Shown here: positions 17,604 to 26,717 of the stretch, one piece after another
How positions within the stretch are numbered: position 1 is the stretch's first letter
Layout of the letters: each line of letters starts with the position of its first letter
NCBI RefSeq assembly: GCF_013283855.1
Contig: NZ_CP054056.1
Coordinates: 620,001 to 684,000, forward strand
Source of the DNA: Aquiluna borgnonia
GTDB taxonomy: Bacteria; Actinomycetota; Actinomycetes; Actinomycetales; Microbacteriaceae
Length of the DNA: 64,000 bases
Direction of reading: 5' to 3'
Notes under the pieces: model-generated
What the model was told of the DNA's origin: nothing
Seen by the model: only the letters and a program-made list of their open reading frames with translations
Database searches by the model: none
Translations under genes and position numbers: made by a program

Positions 17604-17787
17604 GGTCCTCAGACTGGTCGTGCCAGTTGATGGTTAGCGGTTGGAGCTTCTCTTTGTTGGCATTCCCGTGATGGGCGCAAAAGAGCAGTTCGCCAGTTTC
17701 CATCTCAACTCGAATGTAGGCCTGGGCTCCGCATACATCGCAGCGGTCAGTAGCTATAAGCCGAGGGGACTCTTTTACGTTTTCCAT
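17590..17787 (-). CDS. DUF7455 small zinc-finger-like protein
   Basis: Small conserved actinobacterial protein of unknown function, found near sigA and the topoisomerase genes. About 65 aa. A CDVCGAQAYIRV segment followed by LLFCAHHGN gives two Cys pairs or Cys/His groups that could bind one zinc. I chose the ATG at 17787; a TTG at 17802 in frame would add five residues. Neither has a clear ribosome binding site. It overlaps the end of the GatD-like gene by 14 bases tail to tail. Confidence 0.8.
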   Translation of the reverse strand: MENVKESPRLIATDRCDVCGAQAYIRVEMETGELLFCAHHGNANKEKLQPLTINWHDQSEDLSQK

Positions 17788-17887
17788 GTTGCGACTATTC
17801 AACCAGCTTTAGGGTTATTGATTCCGCTATTTACCCTTTGTTTCGCTAACTGCGAAGTGGCAGCTCAAACAACTCTGGACTCTGAGT

Positions 17888-17893
17888 TAGATT
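17888..17893 (+). promoter_or_regulatory. Likely -10 box for parE
   Basis: TAGATT, 6 bases before the parE GTG, with no ribosome binding site. The transcript is probably leaderless. Confidence 0.45.
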
Positions 17894-17899
17894 TCCCAA

Positions 17900-19957
17900 G
17901 TGGAAACCTATTCAGCCAGGCACCTCTCTGTCCTAGAGGGGCTAGAGGCCGTTCGTAAGCGTCCGGGCATGTACATCGGGTCTACCGATGCGCGCGGACT
18001 CATGCACTGTCTCTGGGAAATTATCGATAACTCGGTTGATGAGGCTCTCGCAGGTCATGGAAATCAAATCGAGGTCATTGCCCATTCGGACGGTTCACTT
18101 TCGGTCGCCGATCACGGCCGTGGTGTCCCGGTTGACATTGAGCCTCGAACCGGACTCACCGGAGTTGAGGTGGTCTTCACAAAGCTGCACGCCGGTGGAA
18201 AGTTTGGTGGCGGTAGCTACGCAGCATCTGGTGGTTTGCATGGCGTTGGCGCATCTGTTGTAAATGCCTTGAGTTCGAGACTGGACGTTGAGGTTGACCG
18301 AGATGGCGCCACCTATCAGATGTCATTTCGCAGGGGGGAGCCGGGAAGGTTTTCTGGAGCTGGCCCGGATGCGAGCTTCACCGCCTTTGAGGATGGCAGT
18401 GAGCTAACCAAGATCGGCAAAGTTGCCAAAGGTGTCACGGGAACCAGAGTCAGATACTGGCCAGATCGGCAGATCTTTGAAGCATCGGCCGCTTTTTCGC
18501 TGCAGGATTTGGAAAACCGGCTGAGGCAAACAGCCTTTTTGGTTCCAGGCCTGAAGCTCCTGGCTACTGATGAATCTTCAGCCACAAAGCTTGAATACCA
18601 GTTCGAAGGCGGCATTGCCGAATACGCGGAGTTCTTGGCTAAGGATCTAGCCATCGTCCCAACCAAAAGAATTCAATTTGAGACAACTTTTGAGGAGACC
18701 GTTCCGGTTCTGGATGAAGACAGTGGGTCTATGGTTTCCAAGGCGGTCGAGCGCAATGCCAAGGTTGACATTGCCCTTCGCTGGGGTCAGGGCTTTGACA
18801 CTGAGCTCAAAACCTTTGTGAACATCATCGCCACACCCAAGGGTGGGAGTCACCAGGCAGGTTTCGAACTGGGCCTTCTAAAGTCGATTCGAGGAGCTAT
18901 TGAGGCTAACTCTAGAAAGCTAAAGGCCAACGGCCTAAAAATCGAACGTGACGACATCTTTGCCGGCATGACTGCGGTCGTTGCAGTCAGTTTTCCGGAG
19001 CCTCAGTTTGAGGGGCAAACCAAGGAAACTCTGGGTACTCCGGCGATCAAGCAAATCGTGGCCAATGGTATTGGCGCTTGGCTGGACAACTTTCTCAGTG
19101 GAGGTATTCGCGGAACCAAAACCGAGGTTGATGCCTTGTTGGACAAAGTAGTTAGCGAGGCTAAGGCAAGAATCAGCGCCCGAAGCCTGAAAGACACCCA
19201 GCGGAGAAAGAACGCCCTCGAGTCATCATCACTACCCACCAAACTCGTTGATTGTCGTGCCGATGCTACTGCGGGCAGTGAGCTATTCATTGTGGAGGGC
19301 GACAGCGCACTTGGAACTGCAAAGTTAGCCCGCGACTCAAAATTCCAGGCGTTGCTGCCGATTCGCGGAAAGATACTCAACGTACAAAAAGCGTCTGTCT
19401 CCGACATGCTTTCCAATGCCGAGTGCGCCTCTATCATTCAGGTAATCGGTGGAGGTTCGGGTCGAACCTTCGATTTAGATTCGGTGCGTTACGAAAAAAT
19501 CATCCTCATGAGCGACGCAGATGTGGACGGCGCTCACATTAGAACACTGCTGCTCACACTGTTTTTCCGATACATGCGTCCGTTAGTTGAAGCCGGCCGG
19601 GTTTACGCAGCCGTCCCACCGCTTCACCGAGTCATGGTTCAGAATGGGCGCTCGAAGGAGCCCGTTTACACCTACTCGCAATCTGAACTCAATGACCTAC
19701 TCACAAAGTTGGAGAAATCGGGCAAGACCTACCTAAATCCCATTCAGCGCTACAAGGGCCTTGGCGAAATGGACGCCGATCAGCTAGCCGAAACCACCAT
19801 GAATCCGGGAAATCGCATGCTCAGGCGGATAACTGCCGATGACGCTCAGCTCTCGGATGAGGTCTTTGAATTGCTGATGGGAAATGAAGTTGCTCCGCGC
19901 AGAGACTTCATTATCGACTCTGCTGATAGCTTCGACCGCGAGCGGATCGACGCCTAA
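17900..19957 (+). CDS. parE: DNA topoisomerase IV-type subunit B
   Basis: ATPase subunit of a type IIA topoisomerase that untangles daughter chromosomes. It is 685 aa. The GHKL ATP-binding fold has EIIDNSVDEAL and GLHGVGASVVNALS. The transducer domain ends near 390. The Toprim domain has the EGDSALG glutamate and DADVDGAHIRTL aspartates, followed by QRYKGLGEMDADQLAETTM. The location near sigA rather than dnaA favours ParE over GyrB, but sequence alone does not separate them with certainty. The start is GTG. It ends 4 bases inside the convergent parC gene. Confidence 0.92.
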   Translation: METYSARHLSVLEGLEAVRKRPGMYIGSTDARGLMHCLWEIIDNSVDEALAGHGNQIEVIAHSDGSLSVADHGRGVPVDIEPRTGLTGVEVVFTKLHAGGKFGGGSYAASGGLHGVGASVVNALSSRLDVEVDRDGATYQMSFRRGEPGRFSGAGPDASFTAFEDGSELTKIGKVAKGVTGTRVRYWPDRQIFEASAAFSLQDLENRLRQTAFLVPGLKLLATDESSATKLEYQFEGGIAEYAEFLAKDLAIVPTKRIQFETTFEETVPVLDEDSGSMVSKAVERNAKVDIALRWGQGFDTELKTFVNIIATPKGGSHQAGFELGLLKSIRGAIEANSRKLKANGLKIERDDIFAGMTAVVAVSFPEPQFEGQTKETLGTPAIKQIVANGIGAWLDNFLSGGIRGTKTEVDALLDKVVSEAKARISARSLKDTQRRKNALESSSLPTKLVDCRADATAGSELFIVEGDSALGTAKLARDSKFQALLPIRGKILNVQKASVSDMLSNAECASIIQVIGGGSGRTFDLDSVRYEKIILMSDADVDGAHIRTLLLTLFFRYMRPLVEAGRVYAAVPPLHRVMVQNGRSKEPVYTYSQSELNDLLTKLEKSGKTYLNPIQRYKGLGEMDADQLAETTMNPGNRMLRRITADDAQLSDEVFELLMGNEVAPRRDFIIDSADSFDRERIDA

Positions 19958-22311
19958 AGTGCTCCACCTAGGTAGGTGGAAATAGGTGTACCCGAGCCGT
20001 CTCGACGGTCATCAGTCTGAGGCCCTTGGATTCTTTTCTCATCTAGGTCGAATAGTCTCGCTGGAGACTTCGCGATCGTTGCGAAGTAGAGCTGGTCTTC
20101 TCCTTTGAGGAAGCGGTGGGCTCGAATGCCCATGGCAGCTCTACCCTTCCGGGGGTATGCAACAAGCCTCGTTACCTTGGCGCTTCCAGCATCCGTCCCG
20201 CCGAGTGCCATTGCGGAGTTTGCGGCAGTCACAAGCACACCATCGTCGATGGCGTTGCCGAAATAGATGGCCCGACCCTCGGAGATGTTCATTCCTGCCA
20301 TGCCGGAGGCGGGTAGCCCCTGTGGCCGAACGGTATCGGCATTGAAAATCAACAGATTTCCTGTCGAGCTCACGAATGCAATCTCGCCGCCATCGGTTGA
20401 CTCGCAGACACCAATCACCTCATCAAATTCCTTGAGGGAAATTACCGGGACCTCTTGCTTTTCGGGGAGTGGACCTGTGAATCGCTTAACTACGCCGCCT
20501 GAAGTCCCGATTGCAAATGTCATATTTGATCTCCAGGGGATGACGCCAACGACCCGGCTCGACTTTGTGCCGATGAGAGATTCTGGCTCTGGTAGATCAG
20601 GTGTTACGGCTGCAGAAATACTTGGGAGATCGGCGACGTGGACGGAGTGAGCAACGCCATCGGAGGTGATTAGTGCTAAATCGGACCTCGTAGTGGTCTC
20701 GATAATCCTCGCATCGAGGGTCTGTCTGTCAACCGGAAGGTTGCTGGTTCGGTAAAGCTTGCCAGTTGGCGTTACGCATACGAAGGTCGGCTCATCAATC
20801 AACTCTTGGACCACGACGGGCTTCTTGCTGACCACCATTCCCGCAGAATCTATCAACTGCGTTCTGCGTGGTGAACCATACTTTTCAGAGACCTCTTCGA
20901 GTTCGCGCCTAATAGTTGTCTTCATGAGACTTTCCGACTCCAGCAATGATTGAAGTTCGGAAATCTCTTTGCGGAGTTGATCCGCCTCAGTCTCCAGTTC
21001 AATCACGCTAAATCTGGTTAGCCTTCGCAGGCGCAATTCCAAAATGTGGTCCGCCTGAAGCTCACTTAGGTCAAATACCTGCATCAGCCTTGTTCTGGCT
21101 AGCTCTGCGGTGTCTGATGTCCGAATAACCTCAATGACCTCATCAATGTTGAGTACCGCAACCTGAAGCCCCTCAAGCAGGTGGAGCCTCGATCTTCTTC
21201 TCGAAAGCCTGGACTCGCTCCTTCTTCGAACGACCTCCAGGCGGTGCAGGAGATACACCTCTAGAAGTTGCTTGAGGCTGAGCTGCTGGGGACGGCCATT
21301 AACCAGGGCGACATTATTGACGTTAAAGGCCTCCTCCAGTGGTGTCAGCCGATACAGCGCCTCCATTACCGAATCAGGGTTGAATCCAGTTTTTAGTTCA
21401 ATTACCAACCGCAAACCGTTATCTCGGTCGGTAAGGTCAACCACGTTGTGGATTCCCTCAAGTTTTTTGGCACTGACCGCGTCGCGAATTCGGTCAATCA
21501 CCCTCTCGGGACCTACCAGGTAGGGGAGTTCTGTTACTACGAGGCCGGTTCGGCGAGGACCAACACTCTCAACCGATACTCGTGCGCGCATTCGGAAGCT
21601 GCCTCGTCCGGTCTCGTAGGCCTCCCGAAGCGACTCGGCCACAAGTGCAACGGCGCCGGTTGGGAGATCAGGACCAGGAATGTGTTCCATTAGCTCAGCG
21701 GTGCTTGCGTTTGGGTTTGAAATTAGGTGAACCAGAGCAGCTATCACCTCTTTGAGGTTGTGGGGTGCCATGTTGGTTGCCATACCAACTGCGATGCCGC
21801 TGGCGCCATTCACCAGAAGGTTTGGAAATGCTGCTGGTAGGACGGATGGCTCAGTCAGCTGAGCATCGTAATTAGGCTCAAAATCTACGGTGTCCTCATC
21901 GAGTGACTCGTTCAGAAGCAGTGCTGCGGGAGCGAGCCTGGCTTCGGTGTAGCGGGCCGCTGCAGGACCGTCATCTAGAGATCCAAAGTTTCCGTGGCCA
22001 TCGATCAGAGGAATCCTCAGCGTGAAAGGCTGTGACATGCGTACTAGCGCGTCGTAGATTGCACCATCACCGTGAGGGTGGAGTTTTCCCATCACCTCGC
22101 CGGTTACTCGAGCTGATTTGACATGGCCCCGATCCGGACGCAGTCCCATTTCGCCCATCTGGTAGATGATTCTGCGCTGAACGGGTTTTAGTCCGTCTCG
22201 GGCATCGGGAAGTGCTCGAGAGTAGATAACTGAGTAGGAATACTCCAGGAAGCTTTCACGCATCTCTTTGCCGACGTCAATGTCAACTATGCGCTCTTTG
22301 TTTTCGGACAT
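19954..22311 (-). CDS. parC: DNA topoisomerase IV-type subunit A
   Basis: DNA-cleaving subunit of a type IIA topoisomerase, partner of ParE. It is 785 aa from the ATG at 22311. The winged-helix domain has [17 protein letters not shown], with the catalytic Tyr121 in AARYTEARL. The coiled-coil tower follows. The C-terminal third is a beta-propeller of repeats (for example [12 protein letters not shown]). The longer open frame to 22434 has no support; the chosen start begins MSENKERIV, as expected. It lies tail to tail with parE, overlapping by 4 bases, so the two subunits are transcribed separately. Confidence 0.92.
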   Translation of the reverse strand: MSENKERIVDIDVGKEMRESFLEYSYSVIYSRALPDARDGLKPVQRRIIYQMGEMGLRPDRGHVKSARVTGEVMGKLHPHGDGAIYDALVRMSQPFTLRIPLIDGHGNFGSLDDGPAAARYTEARLAPAALLLNESLDEDTVDFEPNYDAQLTEPSVLPAAFPNLLVNGASGIAVGMATNMAPHNLKEVIAALVHLISNPNASTAELMEHIPGPDLPTGAVALVAESLREAYETGRGSFRMRARVSVESVGPRRTGLVVTELPYLVGPERVIDRIRDAVSAKKLEGIHNVVDLTDRDNGLRLVIELKTGFNPDSVMEALYRLTPLEEAFNVNNVALVNGRPQQLSLKQLLEVYLLHRLEVVRRRSESRLSRRRSRLHLLEGLQVAVLNIDEVIEVIRTSDTAELARTRLMQVFDLSELQADHILELRLRRLTRFSVIELETEADQLRKEISELQSLLESESLMKTTIRRELEEVSEKYGSPRRTQLIDSAGMVVSKKPVVVQELIDEPTFVCVTPTGKLYRTSNLPVDRQTLDARIIETTTRSDLALITSDGVAHSVHVADLPSISAAVTPDLPEPESLIGTKSSRVVGVIPWRSNMTFAIGTSGGVVKRFTGPLPEKQEVPVISLKEFDEVIGVCESTDGGEIAFVSSTGNLLIFNADTVRPQGLPASGMAGMNISEGRAIYFGNAIDDGVLVTAANSAMALGGTDAGSAKVTRLVAYPRKGRAAMGIRAHRFLKGEDQLYFATIAKSPARLFDLDEKRIQGPQTDDRRDGSGTPISTYLGGAL

Positions 22312-22319
22312 GGTTCCTG

Positions 22320-23462
22320 ATGTGTCAAACTGGTCTGGTGCCCATGACTTTACCCGTTGTTCCCAAAGCCCTGGGGAACCTGAGGCACGTGTTCTCTTCA
22401 AGCTTGCTGGCTGTTCAAAAAAAGCCAAATCCACTTGGCCTCAAACCGAAAAAGAAGATCGTTTGCATTCTGGTAGATGGGATGGGTGCGGAGAACATTC
22501 TTGCTCGAGCCGGGCATGCTCCCTATCTGGCTGCTGCTGTCCGGGCGGGGGCTGTCGGGTTCAGCGGATTTCCTTCGACGACCTCTGCAAACATTGCCAG
22601 CTTTGCAACCGGGCTGTCTCCGGGGGAGCACGGCCTGATTGGCCATGCGGTTTATGACCGCAAACACGACAGAACCTTGAATCTTCTAACCGGCTGGGAT
22701 GAGTCCACTGACCCTCTGCTTTGGCAGCCGAACACCTGCGTTTCAGAGCTTTCAACCGCTGCGGGAATTGCATGCAACGTAATAGGTCATGCGGAGTATC
22801 AACATTCCGGTTACACAATGGCCACGATGCGAACCGCTAACTACCTGGTAGCTGAGAGCATGCGGGAGCGCTTTGACAGAGCTCTAGAAGTCATGGTTTC
22901 CAAGAGCGAATCCATTAGTTACCTGTACATTCCCGAGCTGGATAAATACGGCCACAAATTTGGCTGGGAGACCGCGGGCTGGGCTGCACTGCTAGAGGAG
23001 GTTGATGGCGAGCTCAGAAGACTTGTGGGCAAACTTCCTACTGACGCAGGAGTCCTTGTGGTGGCTGATCACGGAATGATGGACTCCCCACTAGAGCGAC
23101 GCCTCTACATCGACGATTTCGTCGACCAGGGCGGGCTGGTCGACCATTTTGCTGGTGATACCAGGGCGAGTTACCTTTATCTAAAACAGCCAGATCTAGC
23201 CCAGGGCTTTACCGAACAGCTAAATAATCAACAGGAAATTTTCACTGCCGTAACCGGTACTCAGGCGCAAGCGGCGAACTGGTTCGGGCCAATTGGGCCA
23301 GAGGCGAGGGATCGATTCCCTGATGTAATTTTGCTGGCAAAAAGTAACATCACTCTTTTCCACAGTGTTTTTACCAAAAAGCGCGCCTTTGACATGACCG
23401 CCCATCACGGGGGTCTTACTTCTCAGGAAACCAGAGTGCCGTTAGTTCGGATCGGCTTCTAG
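22320..23462 (+). CDS. Alkaline phosphatase superfamily phosphodiesterase/pyrophosphatase
   Basis: Metal-dependent phosphodiesterase of the nucleotide pyrophosphatase type. The exact substrate is unknown. It is 380 aa from the first ATG. Metal and nucleophile motifs are ILVDGMGAENI (Asp), FPSTTSANIASFATG (Thr nucleophile), IPELDKYGHKFGWE, VVADHGMMD and MTAHHGGLT. No signal peptide is visible, so it is probably cytosolic. ATG at 22344 is another good start. The parC start is only 8 bases away on the other strand, so promoters for the two genes must lie inside each other's coding sequence or share a few bases. The 3' end overlaps sepH by 21 bases. Confidence 0.85.
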   Translation: MCQTGLVPMTLPVVPKALGNLRHVFSSSLLAVQKKPNPLGLKPKKKIVCILVDGMGAENILARAGHAPYLAAAVRAGAVGFSGFPSTTSANIASFATGLSPGEHGLIGHAVYDRKHDRTLNLLTGWDESTDPLLWQPNTCVSELSTAAGIACNVIGHAEYQHSGYTMATMRTANYLVAESMRERFDRALEVMVSKSESISYLYIPELDKYGHKFGWETAGWAALLEEVDGELRRLVGKLPTDAGVLVVADHGMMDSPLERRLYIDDFVDQGGLVDHFAGDTRASYLYLKQPDLAQGFTEQLNNQQEIFTAVTGTQAQAANWFGPIGPEARDRFPDVILLAKSNITLFHSVFTKKRAFDMTAHHGGLTSQETRVPLVRIGF

Positions 23463-24152
23463 GTGGGAAGCCCCAAGCACAATCTCGTCCCAGCTGGGGA
23501 GTGAGGCCCTTCCCTTGGCGGTCTGGGGCTTGATTTCCGCAGGTGCCTGCCGGCGGCTTCTGAGTTCCTGAACCAGGTCATGCACTGAAGCTGACGGGGC
23601 CTCTTCCGGAATTTCCGAAACTGGCACAGCTGGGGCCTCAAAGATTGCATCGCGCACTGCTGGATGCTTTCCGATTTTTCTCGCGGCAGAGTTTGATGGT
23701 TCAAGCAATCGCGCTTTGGGGTTGAAGAGCCAGGTGTAAGTGTCAGAGCCCTTGGCAGCAACAACCCAGCCGTCTTCGCTCTTGCTCACGCTGAATAGGG
23801 CGCCGGGATCAAATGCAAGGACTATGTCCTCAAATCGCTTCATCGAAGGACCGTCGGCCAGGGAAGTGTTAAGCGCCGTTTCGAGAACGTACTTGAGTTC
23901 ATCGAGGATCGGGAGGGCGAACGGTTCAACGGCGGAGGAGGGCACGCCAAATTTCTCAGCAACTTGCTCTACCGTGCTGCCTGAGCGAATCAGCGACTGG
24001 ACATCTTTTGGCGTGAAACCTGAAGACTCCACAACGTGATTTTTCCGGATAGCGTCCCTCAGGGATTCATCCAGGAGGGTTTGCATCCTAGTTCCGTCTG
24101 GTGCTTCAAAGATTAGAAAGTCACCTTCGCGGTTAACGAACTTTAATTCCAT
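23442..24152 (-). CDS. sepH: Septation protein SepH (DUF3071)
   Basis: Actinobacterial cell division protein that binds FtsZ and promotes ring assembly. It is 236 aa. The N-terminal domain begins MELKFVNREGDFLIFEAPDG. A helix-turn-helix-like region follows (FTPKDVQSLIRSG, TVEQVAEKFGV). The C-terminus carries the conserved LPSWDEIVLGA tail. The ATG at 24152 is preceded by AAGGGAG at good spacing; the frame open to 24182 lacks such a site. It is convergent with the phosphodiesterase gene (21-base overlap). Confidence 0.93.
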   Translation of the reverse strand: MELKFVNREGDFLIFEAPDGTRMQTLLDESLRDAIRKNHVVESSGFTPKDVQSLIRSGSTVEQVAEKFGVPSSAVEPFALPILDELKYVLETALNTSLADGPSMKRFEDIVLAFDPGALFSVSKSEDGWVVAAKGSDTYTWLFNPKARLLEPSNSAARKIGKHPAVRDAIFEAPAVPVSEIPEEAPSASVHDLVQELRSRRQAPAEIKPQTAKGRASLPSWDEIVLGASHLEADPN

Positions 24153-24315
24153 TTTGTGCTCCCTTTGATACGAGTTTGGCAAAGGGATTGGGGTTAGTTC
24201 GTTATTTGCTCGGTGAGTTGGTTAAGTGTTGGCGGACATCGGCGAGCCTTATTTGCAAAATGCGAGTTGCTAGGGGATGATACCTGCGCTACTAGATGCG
24301 AAAGGTGCGTGAGCA

Positions 24316-24597
24316 ATGGCAACTGATTATGACGCTCAGCGCAAAAATGACGACGATACCGAGTCCATTGAGGCAATCAAGGAGCGCATCCCCTCCAAGC
24401 CCTCGCTTTCTGACGATGACGCTGACAACGCGGATAGCTTCTCAATTCCTGATGTAGTGAACGAAGAGCTAGAGGTGGTCATTCTGCCTCAGCAGGAAAA
24501 TGAATTCACCTGCGTCAGCTGCTTCCTCGTAAAGCCTCAGAGCCAAATGGCTTCCAAAACTAAGCTCGGCTCAGTTTGTACGGAGTGCGCTTACTAG
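24316..24597 (+). CDS. DUF4193 zinc-ribbon protein
   Basis: Small conserved actinobacterial protein of unknown function, 93 aa. The N-terminal half is acidic and probably disordered (DADNADSFS). The C-terminus has CVSC, then 18 residues later CTEC, a likely zinc ribbon, ending in the family's CAY. The last 27 bases overlap the end of the convergent DUF3093 gene. The start is ATG with weak purine-rich sequence upstream. Confidence 0.88.
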   Translation: MATDYDAQRKNDDDTESIEAIKERIPSKPSLSDDDADNADSFSIPDVVNEELEVVILPQQENEFTCVSCFLVKPQSQMASKTKLGSVCTECAY

Positions 24598-25011
24598 TTC
24601 CTCTGCCCGACGAGTTGAAACAATTAGGTAGGGCGTTGGATCCTCGGGATCCGTAATTTCGATTCGAACCGCGCTCCTAATGTCTCCGCGAATAACCAGC
24701 GCCGCACGCGCGCTGAGTTTTGGCCCAAGTTCGTCCCGAAGATCCGATTGCGAAATTACCTTGAACTCTCCAATGGCCTCTCGCGGCAAGGACACACTTC
24801 CGGCCATAACTCGGAACTCGTCTATTACGACCAGAGGGCTCGAAAGCACTGAGATAGCGATCAAGACGATCGTTGAAAACCCGGCAAGGACTAGCGCAAG
24901 CGACCAGCCAAACGGCGCTGCCGCCAATAGCACCATAGGGAAACTAAGGCTGTAGGCAGCCAACAGGCCGACCGATGGGTAGAGTCTTTCAACAAACTGC
25001 GGGTTGGTCAC
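24571..25011 (-). CDS. DUF3093 membrane protein
   Basis: Conserved actinobacterial protein with two transmembrane segments (about residues 16-35 and 38-60) and a soluble C-terminal domain, 146 aa. The function is unknown. It is divergent from dut, as in many actinobacteria. The start is GTG at 25011, with TAATGT 6 bases upstream and no ribosome binding site. Tail-to-tail overlap with DUF4193 is 27 bases. Confidence 0.88.
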   Translation of the reverse strand: MTNPQFVERLYPSVGLLAAYSLSFPMVLLAAAPFGWSLALVLAGFSTIVLIAISVLSSPLVVIDEFRVMAGSVSLPREAIGEFKVISQSDLRDELGPKLSARAALVIRGDIRSAVRIEITDPEDPTPYLIVSTRRAEELVSALRTN

Positions 25012-25017
25012 CCAAAT

Positions 25018-25027
25018 ACATTACGCT
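25018..25027. promoter_or_regulatory. Overlapping divergent -10 boxes of dut and the DUF3093 gene
   Basis: Minus-strand TAATGT (25018-25023) lies 6 bases before the DUF3093 GTG. Plus-strand TACGCT (25022-25027) lies 6 bases before the dut GTG. The boxes share two bases. Only 22 bases separate the two start codons. This fits a symmetric bidirectional promoter making two leaderless transcripts. Confidence 0.55.
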
Positions 25028-25033
25028 CTAGGG

Positions 25034-25465
25034 GTGAGTTTGGAAGTACTGATTATTGCGGAACCAGGGTTTGAACCTGTTTACGCCAAGCCAGGAGATG
25101 CCGGCTGTGACCTGAGGTCAACTCAGTCACTTATTCTTCCCGCAGGTGAGCGCGCGCTGGTCAAGACCGGTGTTCGCATTGCGATGCCCGCTGGCTACGT
25201 GGGTCTCGTTCACCCGAGAAGCGGGCTGGCAGCCAAGCACGGCATCACCGTATTGAACACTCCGGGGACGGTTGACTCCGGTTACAGAGGGGAATTGATG
25301 GTGACTCTATACAACTCCTCAAAAGAGGATTTCAAAATCGAGACCGGTGACCGAATTGCCCAGCTGGTTTTCCAGCGTTTTGAAACAGCTCGATTCATAC
25401 CGGTTACTGAGCTTCCGGAATCCTCAAGGGGCGACTCTGGCTTTGGGTCGAGTGGAGTGAACTAA
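25034..25465 (+). CDS. dut: Deoxyuridine 5'-triphosphate nucleotidohydrolase
   Basis: Trimeric dUTPase that splits dUTP to dUMP and pyrophosphate, keeping uracil out of DNA and feeding thymidylate synthesis. It is 143 aa. All five motifs are seen: DAGCDLRS, the LVHPRSGLAAKHG block, NTPGTVDSGYRGEL, RIAQLVFQ and the flexible RGDSGFGSSG tail. I start at GTG 25034 (VSLEVLIIAE) because it gives the normal length and has a -10-like box 6 bases upstream; a TTG at 25004 would overlap the divergent gene. The stop overlaps the DUF3710 ATG by one base. Confidence 0.95.
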   Translation: MSLEVLIIAEPGFEPVYAKPGDAGCDLRSTQSLILPAGERALVKTGVRIAMPAGYVGLVHPRSGLAAKHGITVLNTPGTVDSGYRGELMVTLYNSSKEDFKIETGDRIAQLVFQRFETARFIPVTELPESSRGDSGFGSSGVN

Positions 25466-26022
25466 TGCAGAAGATTGCCCCGGAAGATAGAGCTCAAAAT
25501 GGACCATTCGATGTATCCGAAATCGGGCTTCTGACCCCCTACGTTGATTTTGGATCGATTCGCATTGCACCCACCGCTAATGTTTTGATCCGCGCGGACA
25601 TTGATGACAACTCAAAGCGAGTCGTGGCGATAACTCTTGAGCAAGACGGCCACCGCATTCAACTTCAGGCTTTTGCTGCAAGCAAAGTAGAAGGCATTTG
25701 GGCTTCGACGTTGGATGCCATTGAAAGCGCCATTGCAAACCAGGGTGGGACTTGTGAGCGAATCACCGGCTTGTTGGGTCCTGAGACCAAGGCCTCGGTG
25801 CCGGTCACTGAGGGCGACAAGAGGGCAATGCGGGAGTCACGCTTTGTTGGAGTTGACGGCCCTCGCTGGTTTCTCCGCGGGGTGATGACGGGCCCGGAGC
25901 TTTACTCTCAGACTCGTTACACAGCTCTTATCGAGCTTTTCCGATCGGTGGTCGTCAACCGCGGTGAAGTTCCTATGCCACCGGGAGACCTGCTTCCCCT
26001 GACTATTCCGGTTCAGCAGTGA
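25465..26022 (+). CDS. DUF3710 protein
   Basis: Conserved actinobacterial protein of unknown function that follows dut in many genomes. It is 185 aa, without membrane segments. The typical stretch FVGVDGPRWFLRGV is seen. The start overlaps the dut stop, and the end overlaps the DUF3159 start by 4 bases, so the three genes form one translation-coupled operon. Confidence 0.88.
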   Translation: MQKIAPEDRAQNGPFDVSEIGLLTPYVDFGSIRIAPTANVLIRADIDDNSKRVVAITLEQDGHRIQLQAFAASKVEGIWASTLDAIESAIANQGGTCERITGLLGPETKASVPVTEGDKRAMRESRFVGVDGPRWFLRGVMTGPELYSQTRYTALIELFRSVVVNRGEVPMPPGDLLPLTIPVQQ

Positions 26023-26684
26023 CAGACCCTGCAAAATCCATAGCCTCAAGGCTCGGCGTCGAGCGGGAGGGCGAGTCCATCAAACTCACCAAAGATTCCC
26101 TGCTGGCGGCGATGGGTGGAACCCTGGGAATCGCCGAATCGGTCCTCCCGGCGTTTTCTTTTTCAATCTCCTATGCCTTGGGCCGTAGTGCATTGGTCTC
26201 AGTTCTAATCGCTGCCGGTCTGGGTCTGGGTTTTATTCTCTACCGCTTGGTGCGCAAGCAGGCGCTGAGTTCAGCTGTCATCGGGGTCCTAGCTATTGCG
26301 CTCGCCGCATTCTTGGCTCTCAGAGATGGCGGATCAGCGGTGGATTACTTCGTGCCTGGTTTTTACACCAATGCCGCGTACGGATCGGTGCTTTTGCTAT
26401 CTGTTTTGGTTCGCTGGCCGATTCTTGGATTCGCCGGCAAGTTCCTATTCGGTCTTGACAATTGGAGAACTTCGAAGCCGCTCTACCGCCGATTTCAGCT
26501 TCTGACTCTCATCTGGGTCGGGTTCTTCGCTCTCCGTCTTGCAGTTCAACTTCCGCTGTATTTTGCCAATCAGGTCGAACTTCTAGCCACCTCGAGGGTT
26601 GTCATGGGGGCGCCTGCCTACGCTGGACTACTTGCCTTGACTTGGGTGGTTCTTAAGCGCATCTCCAGTACCGAAAAAGAGTAA
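26019..26684 (+). CDS. DUF3159 membrane protein
   Basis: Conserved actinobacterial integral membrane protein, 221 aa, with about six predicted transmembrane segments beginning near residue 40. The function is unknown. It starts with GTG inside the end of the DUF3710 gene (4-base overlap) and is the last gene of the dut operon. Aconitase follows 33 bases later with its own ribosome binding site. Confidence 0.88.
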   Translation: MTDPAKSIASRLGVEREGESIKLTKDSLLAAMGGTLGIAESVLPAFSFSISYALGRSALVSVLIAAGLGLGFILYRLVRKQALSSAVIGVLAIALAAFLALRDGGSAVDYFVPGFYTNAAYGSVLLLSVLVRWPILGFAGKFLFGLDNWRTSKPLYRRFQLLTLIWVGFFALRLAVQLPLYFANQVELLATSRVVMGAPAYAGLLALTWVVLKRISSTEKE

Positions 26685-26717
26685 ATTAGTCAGGTCACAC
26701 GTCAGGAGAAACAATCC

